Shown: positions 1 to 8,428 of the stretch, piece after piece
Position numbering within the stretch: the stretch's first letter is position 1
How the letters are laid out: every line of letters begins with the position of its first letter
From: Aureibacter tunicatorum
GTDB taxonomy: Bacteria > Bacteroidota > Bacteroidia > Cytophagales > Cyclobacteriaceae
Direction of reading: 5' to 3'
DNA length: 64,000 nucleotides
NCBI RefSeq assembly: GCF_036492635.1
Contig: NZ_AP025305.1
Coordinates: 434,001 to 498,000, forward strand
Notes under the pieces: generated by a model
The model's input: the letters and a program-made list of their open reading frames with translations, nothing else
What the model was told of the DNA's origin: nothing
The model's database searches: none
Made by a program: the position numbers and the translations under genes

Positions 1-54
1 GATCTTCAAGTCAAGAGGATTTTTGACAAAGTCTTGGATCATTTGAAAGTTTAA
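1..54 (+). CDS. possible C-terminal tail of an upstream gene (partial)
   Basis: Frame 1 is open from the window edge for 17 codons and stops with TAA at 52-54; the residues (charged and leucine-rich, ending DHLKV) look like the helical end of a protein. It is too short to assign a family, and chance openness cannot be excluded. Confidence 0.3.
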   Translation, partial: DLQVKRIFDKVLDHLKV

Positions 55-125
55 AGGCTTGCAGAAAACTGGGCAATGTGCAAAGAATTGTTAGAATTTG
101 AGTGTTGGAGATAAATATCTAATTT

Positions 126-572
126 ATGCAATATAAAATTCAAAAGATAAAGAAAAGCGAATACAAGGAAGTAGTGGAGGTTTGGGAAGCTTCAGTGAGA
201 GCTACGCATGATTTTTTGAAAGAGGAAGATATAACGTACTTCAAGCCTTTGATATTGGATGTGTATCTGGATGCTGTGGACTTGAGATGCGTTAAGAATG
301 ACGAGGATGAGATTATAGGATTTTTAGGCGTGGCGGATCAAAGTATTGAAATGCTGTTCATACATCCTGATAAAAGAGGAAAAGGAGTTGGCAGTGCTCT
401 ATTGAAATATGCTATAGAGGAATTAGGAGCTTGTAAAGTTGACTCCAATGAGCAGAACCCCCAAGCTACTGGGTTTTACGAGAAGTTCGGGTTTGAGGTG
501 TATAGTCGATCGGAGACAGACTCTTCAGGAAAGCCATATCCTATTTTGCATATGAAACTGGTGAATTCTTAA
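126..572 (+). CDS. yjaB: GNAT N-acetyltransferase, YjaB-like
   Basis: This 148-residue protein is a single GNAT domain that should transfer an acetyl group from acetyl-CoA to an unknown amine. The N-terminal segment WEASVRATHDFL and the C-terminal segment NEQN..A.GFYEKFGF...GKPYPILHM follow the layout of E. coli YjaB as I remember it. The acetyl-CoA loop is visible as HPDKRGKGVGSALL (residues about 80-93). The ATG at 126 follows an AT-rich stretch with no strong Shine-Dalgarno sequence, usual for this phylum. It appears to be a single-gene unit, followed by a strong terminator at 605-635. The family call is secure and the YjaB orthology likely; the natural substrate is unknown. Confidence 0.85.
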   Translation: MQYKIQKIKKSEYKEVVEVWEASVRATHDFLKEEDITYFKPLILDVYLDAVDLRCVKNDEDEIIGFLGVADQSIEMLFIHPDKRGKGVGSALLKYAIEELGACKVDSNEQNPQATGFYEKFGFEVYSRSETDSSGKPYPILHMKLVNS

Positions 573-604
573 GCCATAACAAGAAATTCATTTACAGATA
601 AACG

Positions 605-635
605 AGAGCCTTGATGATGAGTCAAGGCTTTTTTG
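605..635 (+). terminator. rho-independent terminator after yjaB
   Basis: Perfect 8-bp stem AGCCTTGA/TCAAGGCT (607-614 and 622-629) with a 7-nt loop, followed by a T-run. Confidence 0.85.
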
Positions 636-742
636 GTATTTAATTTATGTTATCAAATGCTGATAAAATTAAATAGTAGAATATTTAAATCGATTTATTT
701 TTATATTGTATATGAATATTTATTGTTTAAACTTAATTTACT

Positions 743-3091
743 ATGGCAGGAGATACTCTCACCCCACAATTATTGTCTGAAGACCTTGATTTGTTGGTTT
801 CGGATCAAAAAATAGGTTCTGATTCCCAATTATCACCGACATTGACTTCAGGAATTAATATCGATGATGTTCCTTTCGGAGGAGATGATTTTAATTTCAA
901 TATGGCCGTTGACGCAGGCTTTTCTGTTTTTTTGATTAATTCGCATACCAAGTCGGGCGAAAATGTTAAAGAAATAGTTGAAGATCATTGGAAAGATGTA
1001 GATGGATTTTTTGAAGGCCATGGCTTATTGGCGTATCGGTTAAAAGGAAGTGTAGATATTGGAGTCGCAGGAACTATTGGCTCGGTTGGCATTGGGATTG
1101 ATGCCAACGCAATGGCGATGCATACTTATATGTCAAAGCACCCATTGGATTTGCAGATAAAGGATGCTGTTAAAAAAGACTTGTCTTATTTCTTAACCAT
1201 CTTCAAGGCGGAGGATATCTGTAATTTGGAGATTGGAGAGGCTTTGTACTTGTCGGCTGGAGGAAGCCTTTCTATAGGCGTTGAGATCTCAGCGGAGGAA
1301 GTATTCACAGGAAGTCTTTCTTTGGTGTCGAAAGCGATTGACTTGGATGGCAAGCTTGGGTTGACTGCTGATGCTAGTTTGGGTGTGAAATTCAATGCAG
1401 GCATATCCGGAGAATATGATTTGAAAATCATTAGAACTTCAGACACACAGTATAAAGTAAGCCTGTTCAAAGGACGTAAAATTGATGGTGGAGGAAGTAT
1501 TGGTTTGTCTATTGAGGCGGGAGTGGCTGACGAATCTGACATGGAAAAGTTGGTAGACAAAGTGTTTGAAGGCATTGATAAAGAAGTGTTTCAGCCGATT
1601 AATGAAGAGTGGGAAAAAGCGCATGACAAGGCTACGGGTTGGCTGGGTGCCGAAGCCGTCGAAGTGGCGCAAAAAGCAAATGAGCTTCTTAAATTGACGA
1701 ATGATATCGATCCTTTCGACAAGAGCGTGTTTGAAAGCAAATACAACGAGTATAGAAATGATATCAAGGAAAAGCTTGTCGAAGCTCTGAAAAAGAAGGT
1801 GGAGCTTGGATTGGGCATGGAACTCAATGCCATGAAATCCAAAGAAGCTTTATTTGAGGCTGTTTATAGTGCTGAGGGAATCAGGGAAGATCATGATGCT
1901 CTTATTCGTTTTGATATTAACAGATTATGCGATAAGCCTGTTTCATCTAGAAAGTTTGAATTGACAAAGCTTTTGAATAGAGAAATCACTGAGGTTAAAA
2001 GGTCAAGACAGATCGGCTTGAAGTGTGGCAATATTGGCTTCTTTGCGAGCAGAGGAAAAGAGAGAACTCACATTCTGGAGAGATTGATTGAAGGAACTTC
2101 GGCAGAACGCTATAAAGTATCTTGCAATGAGCAGACAATAAGAAAAAAGTATGGCGCATGGAAGGATACAGCTGAATACACCCTTTGCTTGAATGCGAAT
2201 ATGGACGATTATGTTTCAAGCGAATCCGAAATTAGTTTGCAGGATTTTGATTATGAATTGAGCTTGTTTCATAAAGCGGAGGAGAACAAGCTTTCTGATA
2301 AGGAGATCAAAGCAATGGTGGACTGGGCTATAACTTGGGATATTTTGCCACAGGATTCATTTGATTTGCAAGTAGAGAAAGTGAAAAAAGAGCTGGATGG
2401 TATTAAGAAAATCAAGTATGAGCTTTCATTGGGAATCGATTCTATGGATAGCTCAATAAGTGGTTCTGCATTTACAAGAATCATGAAGGCGATTCCTGAT
2501 TTGGTGGATTATCATTACGCTCAAGCTTTGGCTCAGGCATTGCCATATGCAGAGTACAATGATATGAAAGGTCGTGACACAATGGGGGAAAGAAGTCTGT
2601 GTTATTTAGGTTTCTGGCAACAGTATTTGGCTAATTATGGAAAAATATTGGAAACAGGCGGTTTCACTCCAGACGATATTCATGAAGAAATTGGAAAAAT
2701 GCTTTATAAGCATTTCAGTGGACCATTGAATAGAAAGGATCTTGCTAACTTTGAGGATACAAGCTCGGAGGGATATGATAAGTACAATGCGGAGAGAGTT
2801 GCTGATTTATTGAAGTTCAATCATATTTATAAAGAATGCAGTCAGATCAAAGGTGTGTTTGGCGATTTTATGGAACTTTGGGAAAATGATGATCATTATG
2901 AAAAGCCTATCAACAAGTTTTTCAAGCGATTAGGAAATAGATTGGATTTTCAGAATGATTTTAATTGCAGATTCTTTGGCCGATTGCTTTTGAATGTCGC
3001 TATCGATAATGGATTGGAGTCTCAGTTGCAACGTGGGATAAAAATTACATATGAAAAAGACGGAGAACAGAAATCACTTGTATTAGCGTAA
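743..3091 (+). CDS. large orphan protein, beta-rich N-terminal half and helical C-terminal half
   Basis: I do not recognise this 782-residue protein. It has no signal peptide and no obvious membrane helix. Residues about 95-250 hold repeated glycine/small-residue alternating stretches such as GSVGIGIDANA, AGGSLSIGVEI and ADASLGVKFNAG, which look like amphipathic beta-strands. The rest is charged, lysine/glutamate-rich and probably helical. The ATG at 743 lies 170 bases downstream of the previous gene in very AT-rich DNA; a hairpin at 3107-3133 closes the gene. It lies next to two minus-strand genes with eCIS-cargo features, so a role as a toxin or structural partner of that group is possible, but this is position-based guesswork. 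Reading frame and codon use support a real gene. Confidence 0.75.
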   Translation: MAGDTLTPQLLSEDLDLLVSDQKIGSDSQLSPTLTSGINIDDVPFGGDDFNFNMAVDAGFSVFLINSHTKSGENVKEIVEDHWKDVDGFFEGHGLLAYRLKGSVDIGVAGTIGSVGIGIDANAMAMHTYMSKHPLDLQIKDAVKKDLSYFLTIFKAEDICNLEIGEALYLSAGGSLSIGVEISAEEVFTGSLSLVSKAIDLDGKLGLTADASLGVKFNAGISGEYDLKIIRTSDTQYKVSLFKGRKIDGGGSIGLSIEAGVADESDMEKLVDKVFEGIDKEVFQPINEEWEKAHDKATGWLGAEAVEVAQKANELLKLTNDIDPFDKSVFESKYNEYRNDIKEKLVEALKKKVELGLGMELNAMKSKEALFEAVYSAEGIREDHDALIRFDINRLCDKPVSSRKFELTKLLNREITEVKRSRQIGLKCGNIGFFASRGKERTHILERLIEGTSAERYKVSCNEQTIRKKYGAWKDTAEYTLCLNANMDDYVSSESEISLQDFDYELSLFHKAEENKLSDKEIKAMVDWAITWDILPQDSFDLQVEKVKKELDGIKKIKYELSLGIDSMDSSISGSAFTRIMKAIPDLVDYHYAQALAQALPYAEYNDMKGRDTMGERSLCYLGFWQQYLANYGKILETGGFTPDDIHEEIGKMLYKHFSGPLNRKDLANFEDTSSEGYDKYNAERVADLLKFNHIYKECSQIKGVFGDFMELWENDDHYEKPINKFFKRLGNRLDFQNDFNCRFFGRLLLNVAIDNGLESQLQRGIKITYEKDGEQKSLVLA

Positions 3092-3106
3092 TTGAATAGA
3101 TAATGA

Positions 3107-3133
3107 AAAGCCTCAGTTTATAGCTGGGGCTTT
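3107..3133. terminator. bidirectional terminator between convergent genes
   Basis: Ten-bp stem AAAGCCTCAG/CTGGGGCTTT (one G-U pair) with a 7-nt loop lies between the stop at 3091 and the minus-strand stop at 3151. The arms end in A/T runs, so it can serve both strands. Confidence 0.7.
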
Positions 3134-3150
3134 GTAAATGAATGTTGAAA

Positions 3151-4560
3151 TTAACTCTCATCTATAGAGTCCAATTCAAACTCGGCAGGTGATTTATCTC
3201 TAGAATCATCAGTCTGCCAATTTAATACTTGAGCCATATCTGACATATTCGGTTTTGATCTTTTCATTTGTTCTTGGCTTGAGAATGCTTCTTCTTGTTT
3301 ATTCATGGCTACAACAAAGTCAAAAATCTCCAAAGCCATTTTTTGCAAATCTTCAGTAGAATCAGTGTACTGAAGGCGTCTAAATTCTAAAATCGGAGCG
3401 GAAGTCTCAAACTCACCTAATTCATCGTATTTTTGCCAACTTCCCATTGTATCAAGCTCTCGAGCCAAAGCCTGATCAGGAAAATTGCGCTTAGTCAGCA
3501 AATCTTGGCCTTGAGGTATTTGTCTGATCCACTCCAATCTGGTCAAACCATCCATTCTATAGTTTCTCGCATTATACTGATTTCCTCTGATTCCTTGCTC
3601 AAAAAACTGCTCTTCCAACGAAATAGCATCGCCATCATACACTCCAAATTTGACTAACTCAAATAATTTTATGAACATCTTGGAATCGTCAGCCATGAAA
3701 TAATCCTGCTCCTCTAAAGGCAAAAGCCTGTACATCATAAAAAAATCAGTTCTGGCCATGATTGGAAAAGCGCTTTTGACATATTCATGATAATTGATCA
3801 TTGGGCATTCAATATAGTGAATCATGTAGGCAAAGAGGTTAAAAAGTTCATTGCTTCCTTGCCAGCCTTCATACAATGGAAAAGCATATGAAAAATCCTC
3901 CAATGCATTGCGAGCTCTTTTATGCGCGTTTTTCAATGATTTTCTCTCCCAAAAGAACCTGTCATGGTTATTCAAAGACTCTATTCGGGTAAACCTTTTT
4001 GCCAAGGGCGTATTTCGAATGTCGACAGAGGCAATTTCAAATAAAGGCTCCATTGCAGCCATCCTCATGCCGATATTGGCTTGAGGGTGAAAGTCTGGAA
4101 CTTCCAATGCGTCAATTATGGTATCGGGCATTAGAATTTGTCCTAAGCCCTGACAGATATCAAGTCTGCTCAACATATCAGGATGAGATCTGCTGTCATC
4201 ATGGAGTTGTTTGGACATCTTTGATATTTCTCCAAATGCCATATGAAGTTTATGCCTGCCGGAACCGTTTTCTTCAAAAGGCTCTGTAATAAACTCGGGC
4301 ACTGAATGTGAGGAAAAAGGCTGGTCGGCTGTTAGTTCAAAGTCTCGCCCTTGAAACATTTTTGCGTTTTTCTTTTGCTTCTTTCGGGATAAAGTAAAAT
4401 CACGAGTCAAGGACAAGTCATCCATATAAGAAGTCTTAGGGTCATAAGTTCGCCAATTTTTCACCTCGACCTCAAAGCCCACAGCTCTTTGAATTGCCTG
4501 AGTATTGGCTCTTGCTAGTTTCTGATGATTACTTTTTCTATTCTCTTTTATTTGATACAT
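3151..4560 (-). CDS. eCIS-cargo-like protein with amidoligase-like N-terminus
   Basis: A 469-residue protein with no signal peptide. Residues 1-30 form a basic, polar leader that ends in AIQR, immediately followed by VGFEVEV. Leaders ending in xIQR are typical of eCIS-associated and DUF4157-type proteins in Bacteroidota. The segment VGFEVEV, then GRDFELTAD (about 90-98), then PEFITEPFEE (about 108-117) resembles the start of amidoligase-like (glutamine-synthetase fold) domains, which place acidic metal ligands in such strands. The remainder is helical and unassigned. Start ATG 4560 is the only good one. It is followed on the same strand, upstream, by another cargo-like gene (start 5927) 89 bp away, so the two may be co-transcribed. 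The gene call is firm; the amidoligase and cargo assignments are inference. Confidence 0.6.
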   Translation of the reverse strand: MYQIKENRKSNHQKLARANTQAIQRAVGFEVEVKNWRTYDPKTSYMDDLSLTRDFTLSRKKQKKNAKMFQGRDFELTADQPFSSHSVPEFITEPFEENGSGRHKLHMAFGEISKMSKQLHDDSRSHPDMLSRLDICQGLGQILMPDTIIDALEVPDFHPQANIGMRMAAMEPLFEIASVDIRNTPLAKRFTRIESLNNHDRFFWERKSLKNAHKRARNALEDFSYAFPLYEGWQGSNELFNLFAYMIHYIECPMINYHEYVKSAFPIMARTDFFMMYRLLPLEEQDYFMADDSKMFIKLFELVKFGVYDGDAISLEEQFFEQGIRGNQYNARNYRMDGLTRLEWIRQIPQGQDLLTKRNFPDQALARELDTMGSWQKYDELGEFETSAPILEFRRLQYTDSTEDLQKMALEIFDFVVAMNKQEEAFSSQEQMKRSKPNMSDMAQVLNWQTDDSRDKSPAEFELDSIDES

Positions 4561-4649
4561 GGATATTTGACGACTCTTCTATATAAAAGGCCAGATCAAT
4601 AAAATGTTAACTCATATGAGTGTTCCCTAATCTATCATGTATTCGAAAA

Positions 4650-5927
4650 CTATCTTTTTCTTTTTTGAATCCAAGTGTATTTGTATTCTGGTAGGCCATG
4701 CTCTCGACGAATTTCATTAAGCCATAAACCTACTGCCATATACTTAGGATCTTTCCATCCAGAGAGTTCTGTATCTTGTTCATATATTCTTGGGTCATTG
4801 AATTTAGCCATTTTCCATGGTTTGTGTCTGTAAAGATGGAGCAATAATGCTTCAGCGACATTTATGAACATTGGTGACAAAACATAATGGCCTTCCGTCT
4901 CTCTGAATCGCGGTTCGGAATCAATATCCAACCAATCATCCATTTTCTTTCGCTTAGGAATATCATCAACTTTCAGGTCGGCCATTTCTGTTGTCATTTC
5001 ACGTGGCCTAGCCACCACACTAACATCCACATCCAAATGCCTTTGCCAATCAATAGCTTTTCGTAAAAAGGCGGAGTCTTTCATGCCTATATCAATCGGG
5101 ACTTTGCTAATAGGCATTGGTTTCATTTTAATTTCCAAATCATCTGTAGCGGGGGTTGAACTTTGGAGATCAGACATAAAGTGGTCTACTGGTTGACAAC
5201 CTTCCTTCGTAGGATAAAACATAGTCGCTGGAAGTTTTTCCTCAGTCACCGCATCAAGCAATTTTCTTCCTGATGGACCTGCCATCAATCTCATAAAAGC
5301 TGCTTTCATGTAAATGCGAAAATTTGAAACTTCTTTGCACCTCATGCTTGCATCTTCGTAGATGCATTTGCCTAAAAAATAATCGTCTTGATCAATTACT
5401 TTCCAAAGAGAAGTTGGAAAACTGCCTGACTCCATAGGAGTCTTATATTGGTCAAGCGTGTAAGGCATTCCTTTTGGCCAAAAGTTAATGGAAGCACGGG
5501 CCGCGTACCCCCATCCAATATCATCCAACATATCATACATGATTCGAAAAATCTTGTCCCGTTCGGTTTTGCCTGTATGATCTATGGTTTCTATTCCCAC
5601 AGAATCAAACCAAGCATAGACAGCTCGCGAGAGCTTTTCCAAAACTTCGCTTGAGTCTACGAATTTCCTAGGCTCTTTTTTCATTATAGCAATTTGGTCG
5701 GTATACTCCTTAAGCACGGAAAGTATTTCATCATAAATAGATTTGTGGCTCTCATATGAAACTGAAGCATCTTGTTTTGGAATTCTCTTTTTAAAAGATG
5801 TTGGGCTAATAATGCACTGAATAGGTTTCTCTGAAGTATATTCTTTGGGCATTTTAGATACTCCTTGTGCTCCCGCAAATTTCCCCACTTTCGTTCGCTT
5901 GTCTGCTGATTTACCTTCGGTGTACAT
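4650..5927 (-). CDS. eCIS-cargo-like protein, degenerate M91 (NleD)-like domain
   Basis: About 425 residues if the ATG at 5927 is used; a TTG 12 bases earlier is in frame. No signal peptide. The polar N-terminus contains KPIQC near residue 35, like the xPIQR leaders of eCIS-associated proteins. The later order of elements GRKLLDAV (mid-protein), SPMFINVAEALLLHLY, and VGLWLNEIRREHGLPEYKY near the C-terminus recalls the M91/NleD effector metallopeptidase layout (small helix, HELxHAxH helix, then ENxIRxExGLPxRxxY). Where the zinc motif should be, the sequence reads VAEALLLHLY, so no HExxH is present. If the relationship is right, the protein is a catalytically dead or diverged member. The family link is by eye only. 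Confidence 0.5.
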   Translation of the reverse strand: MYTEGKSADKRTKVGKFAGAQGVSKMPKEYTSEKPIQCIISPTSFKKRIPKQDASVSYESHKSIYDEILSVLKEYTDQIAIMKKEPRKFVDSSEVLEKLSRAVYAWFDSVGIETIDHTGKTERDKIFRIMYDMLDDIGWGYAARASINFWPKGMPYTLDQYKTPMESGSFPTSLWKVIDQDDYFLGKCIYEDASMRCKEVSNFRIYMKAAFMRLMAGPSGRKLLDAVTEEKLPATMFYPTKEGCQPVDHFMSDLQSSTPATDDLEIKMKPMPISKVPIDIGMKDSAFLRKAIDWQRHLDVDVSVVARPREMTTEMADLKVDDIPKRKKMDDWLDIDSEPRFRETEGHYVLSPMFINVAEALLLHLYRHKPWKMAKFNDPRIYEQDTELSGWKDPKYMAVGLWLNEIRREHGLPEYKYTWIQKRKR

Positions 5928-6173
5928 AGCTACAATCAAAATTCACATATTGAACCGAATGGAAAGGGAATCGTTAAACGATCATCTTGTCTTAAAAAAC
6001 TCCAACGCTGAATATTATTTTTTGAAAGTATACAACTTTTTCATTTTGTTTAACGTATATGGACATAAATTAAACAAAATAACTATAACTAAAATCTTTT
6101 GCCTTGGAATATATTGTATTATTGATGTAGTGAGTGCTTCCAAGGCAATTAGATTTTAACAAAAAGCAAAACG

Positions 6174-6812
6174 ATGGCTATTATCGAGAGAAAAGATATC
6201 GACAAACTAGACAAAATATATCGCATCAATCTGGTTAACTCATTATCAGGATTCAAATCTGCGAATTTGCTAGGAACAGTCAGCGATGACGGTATTGAAA
6301 ATGTTGCTGTCTTTAGTTCAGTAATTCATCTCGGTTCCGAGCCTCCTTTGCTAGGATTCATACTTAGGCCAACGACAGTGCCAAGAAATACTTATGATAA
6401 TATTAAGGAGTCAGGTGTGTATACGATAAATCATATCAATTCTGAAATTTCGGAAGACGCTCACCATACATCAGCGAAATACCCCAAATCAATTTCTGAA
6501 TTCGATATGACAGGTTTGACACCTGCATATTTAAATAATTTCAAGGCGCCCTTTGTTGAAGAATCTCCAGTTAAGATCGCAATGAAATATCACAGCGAAT
6601 TACCTATCGAAGCTAATGGCACTGCGCTCATCATCGGAGAAATTGAATTTATTGAAGTGAATGGAAAAGCTCTACATCAAGATGGATTTATAGATTTATC
6701 AAGTTTGAATATTACAACAATTAACGGGTTAGACGGATATGCCATACCTAAGTTCAAACAAAGGTATGGCTATCAGAGGCCTAAACCCTTGATTCAAAAT
6801 ATTAATGAATAA
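6174..6812 (+). CDS. flavin reductase family protein (FMN-binding split barrel)
   Basis: A 212-residue protein of the DIM6/NTAB flavin-reductase-like family, expected to bind FMN and act in the cytoplasm. The N-terminal half reads NLLGTVSDDGIENVAVFSS, then PPLLGFILRP and RNTYDNIKESGVYTINHI, the usual order of barrel strands and the flavin-phosphate loop. Length fits the family. It is the first gene of the photolyase island and is followed by a terminator-like hairpin at 6903-6937, so it may be separately transcribed. Such reductases are often found beside cryptochrome/photolyase genes, where reduced flavin could be relevant, but no direct link is shown here. The family call is secure and the substrate unknown. 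Confidence 0.85.
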   Translation: MAIIERKDIDKLDKIYRINLVNSLSGFKSANLLGTVSDDGIENVAVFSSVIHLGSEPPLLGFILRPTTVPRNTYDNIKESGVYTINHINSEISEDAHHTSAKYPKSISEFDMTGLTPAYLNNFKAPFVEESPVKIAMKYHSELPIEANGTALIIGEIEFIEVNGKALHQDGFIDLSSLNITTINGLDGYAIPKFKQRYGYQRPKPLIQNINE

Positions 6813-6902
6813 GCAAATAGTTTTTTTATGTAGTTTAAGTTTATAGTTGAAGAGGTAAAACGTACCTCTCGCCTTTAGTGGTTGATTAAGTTAATGCAAC
6901 TG

Positions 6903-6937
6903 GCCTGGAGGTTCATATAGCCCTCCGGGCTTTTCTT
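6903..6937 (+). terminator. terminator-like hairpin after the flavin reductase gene
   Basis: Nine-bp stem: arms 6903-6911 and 6922-6930 (GCCTGGAGG with CCTCCGGGC, one G-U) and a 10-nt loop, followed by TTTTCTT. Confidence 0.7.
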
Positions 6938-6944
6938 AATTTCT

Positions 6945-6993
6945 GACTTGAGTGTTGGTCCTGTATTACTCCCTCAGGGACTTCGCTCGAGTC
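6945..6993 (+). other. stem-loop in the leader of the DUF2256/Cry-DASH transcript
   Basis: Arms GACTTGAGTG (6945-6954) and CGCTCGAGTC (6984-6993) pair over 10 bp with two G-U pairs; inside, GTCCTG and CAGGGAC can continue the helix with one bulge. It lies 15 bases before the DUF2256 ATG and has no T-run, so it is more likely a leader structure than a terminator. Function is unknown. Confidence 0.45.
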
Positions 6994-7007
6994 AAAACCC
7001 TATAAGA

Positions 7008-7151
7008 ATGGAGAAAGTCAAGAAACAACATCTTCCAACAAAAGTCTGTAAAACATGCGGAAAGCCATTTACATGAAGGAAGAAGTGGAAGCGAAATTGG
7101 GAACAAGTTAAATATTGCAGTAAAAGATGCAGAAGCAAAAAACAGCCTTAG
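7008..7151 (+). pseudogene. DUF2256 zinc-ribbon-like gene interrupted by one in-frame TGA
   Basis: The frame from ATG 7008 encodes a 47-codon protein with the DUF2256 layout: LPTKVCKTCGKPFT, then RKKWKRNWEQVKYCSKRCR, with two CxxC-like pairs. At 7074-7076 the codon is TGA, exactly where the family has a conserved tryptophan (FTWRKKW). TGG to TGA is one base change. Downstream of it the frame stays open and conserved to TAG at 7149-7151, overlapping the next gene by 25 bases. This may be a very recent nonsense mutation, an inefficient read-through, or a sequencing error. DUF2256 genes commonly sit beside photolyase genes, as here. Family identification rests on the cysteine pattern and context. 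Confidence 0.75.
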
Positions 7152-8428
7152 TTTGGTTTACCAACAACCTTAGAGTTCATGACAACAAAGCTCTAAAGGA
7201 TGCCTCTCAATATGACAGAGTGATTGGCTTGTATTGCTTTGATCAAACGTTATTCGAATCAACTCAATTTGGGTTAAAAAAAATAGAAAAGTATAGAGCC
7301 AAATTCTTGATGGAGACTGTCAAGAACTTAAAAAGTAATTTGAACACCCTAAATATACCCCTATTTATCTTGTATGGGCGTCCGAGCTATTTAGTAAATG
7401 AATTCTGCCTGACACACAATGTGGACGCCCTTTTTTTTCAAAAGGAATATACTTTTGAAGAAGTTAAAATCATTGATGAAATCAAGTCAAGCTTGCCTTC
7501 AAACGTGAAAATTAATGAGTATAATCAACAGTTTCTACTTGATCCGGATGATATTCCATTCGAAACTGATTCACTGCCAGAAATTTTCACAGTCTTTAGA
7601 AGGTCTATAGAAGCGAAGTGCGAAGTGAAATTGTTGAATGAAATACCATCCATGCCTGAAAGTAATTTGATGGCTGATAAATGTGATGTCGAACAAATAG
7701 AAGATTTAGGATTCAAAGCATTTAATATCCCTTATCATTCAGCATTCCAATTTAAAGGTGGTGAAACTTCAGGGATAAACAGACTAATTGATTATTTCTA
7801 CAAAACGAAGAGTTTACAAGTTTATAAATATACTCGCAATGGTTTTATTGGGGACAATTACAGTTCCAAGTTTTCACCTTGGCTTGCCAATGGAAGCTTG
7901 TCCGCAAGAAAAATTTATTGGGAAGTTAAAAAGTTTGAATCCGAATATGGTGCGAATGAATCTACATATTGGTTAATCTTTGAACTGTATTGGAGAGATT
8001 ACTTCAAGCATTTGGCTATTAAACATCAGAATGACTTGTTTAAGATTGGGGGATTCAAGCATAAAAAATATGATTGGAAACAAGACCCTGTATTGATAGA
8101 TCAATGGATAAATGGCAAAACAGCGGATCCATTTGTCAATGCAAATATGGTTGAGCTCCATCAAACTGGCTGGATGAGCAACAGAGGAAGGCAAAATGTC
8201 GCTTCATACTTTGCCAAAGATTTAAAACTTGATTGGAGAATTGGAGCTTCATATTTTGAAAGCCTTCTTATAGACTATGATGTGCATAGCAATTATGGAA
8301 ATTGGCAATATGTCTCAGGTGTTGGCAATGACCCCAGAGACCGAAAGTTCAATGTGAAACTGCAAGCCGAACGCTACGACAAAAACGGAAAATTTCAAAA
8401 ACTCTGGCTTCAACCCAGTTTATTCTAA
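7127..8428 (+). CDS. Cry-DASH cryptochrome/photolyase
   Basis: A 433-residue FAD-dependent photolyase-family protein of the DASH type, expected to repair cyclobutane pyrimidine dimers (mainly in single-stranded DNA) with blue light. The N-terminal alpha/beta antenna domain starts ALVWFTNNLRVHDNKAL. The C-terminal FAD domain shows the helix YWRDYFKHLA (about 290), TGWMSNRGRQNVASY, and the diagnostic run LIDYDVHSNYGNWQYVSGVG followed by NDPRDRKFN. Length is near the family norm. The ATG lies inside the end of the DUF2256 frame, and the stop overlaps the next start (ATG shares the base at 8428), so the genes are probably translationally coupled. Highly confident at the subfamily level. Confidence 0.93.
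   Translation: MQKQKTALVWFTNNLRVHDNKALKDASQYDRVIGLYCFDQTLFESTQFGLKKIEKYRAKFLMETVKNLKSNLNTLNIPLFILYGRPSYLVNEFCLTHNVDALFFQKEYTFEEVKIIDEIKSSLPSNVKINEYNQQFLLDPDDIPFETDSLPEIFTVFRRSIEAKCEVKLLNEIPSMPESNLMADKCDVEQIEDLGFKAFNIPYHSAFQFKGGETSGINRLIDYFYKTKSLQVYKYTRNGFIGDNYSSKFSPWLANGSLSARKIYWEVKKFESEYGANESTYWLIFELYWRDYFKHLAIKHQNDLFKIGGFKHKKYDWKQDPVLIDQWINGKTADPFVNANMVELHQTGWMSNRGRQNVASYFAKDLKLDWRIGASYFESLLIDYDVHSNYGNWQYVSGVGNDPRDRKFNVKLQAERYDKNGKFQKLWLQPSLF

Noticed and set aside
5928-6173. Open plus-strand frame spanning the start of the M91-like gene and the gap before the flavin reductase
   Set aside because: It runs antisense to a better-supported gene and shows no family similarity.
7074-7076. TGA as a selenocysteine codon
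   Set aside because: The family has tryptophan, not cysteine, at this position and no SECIS-like hairpin follows directly.
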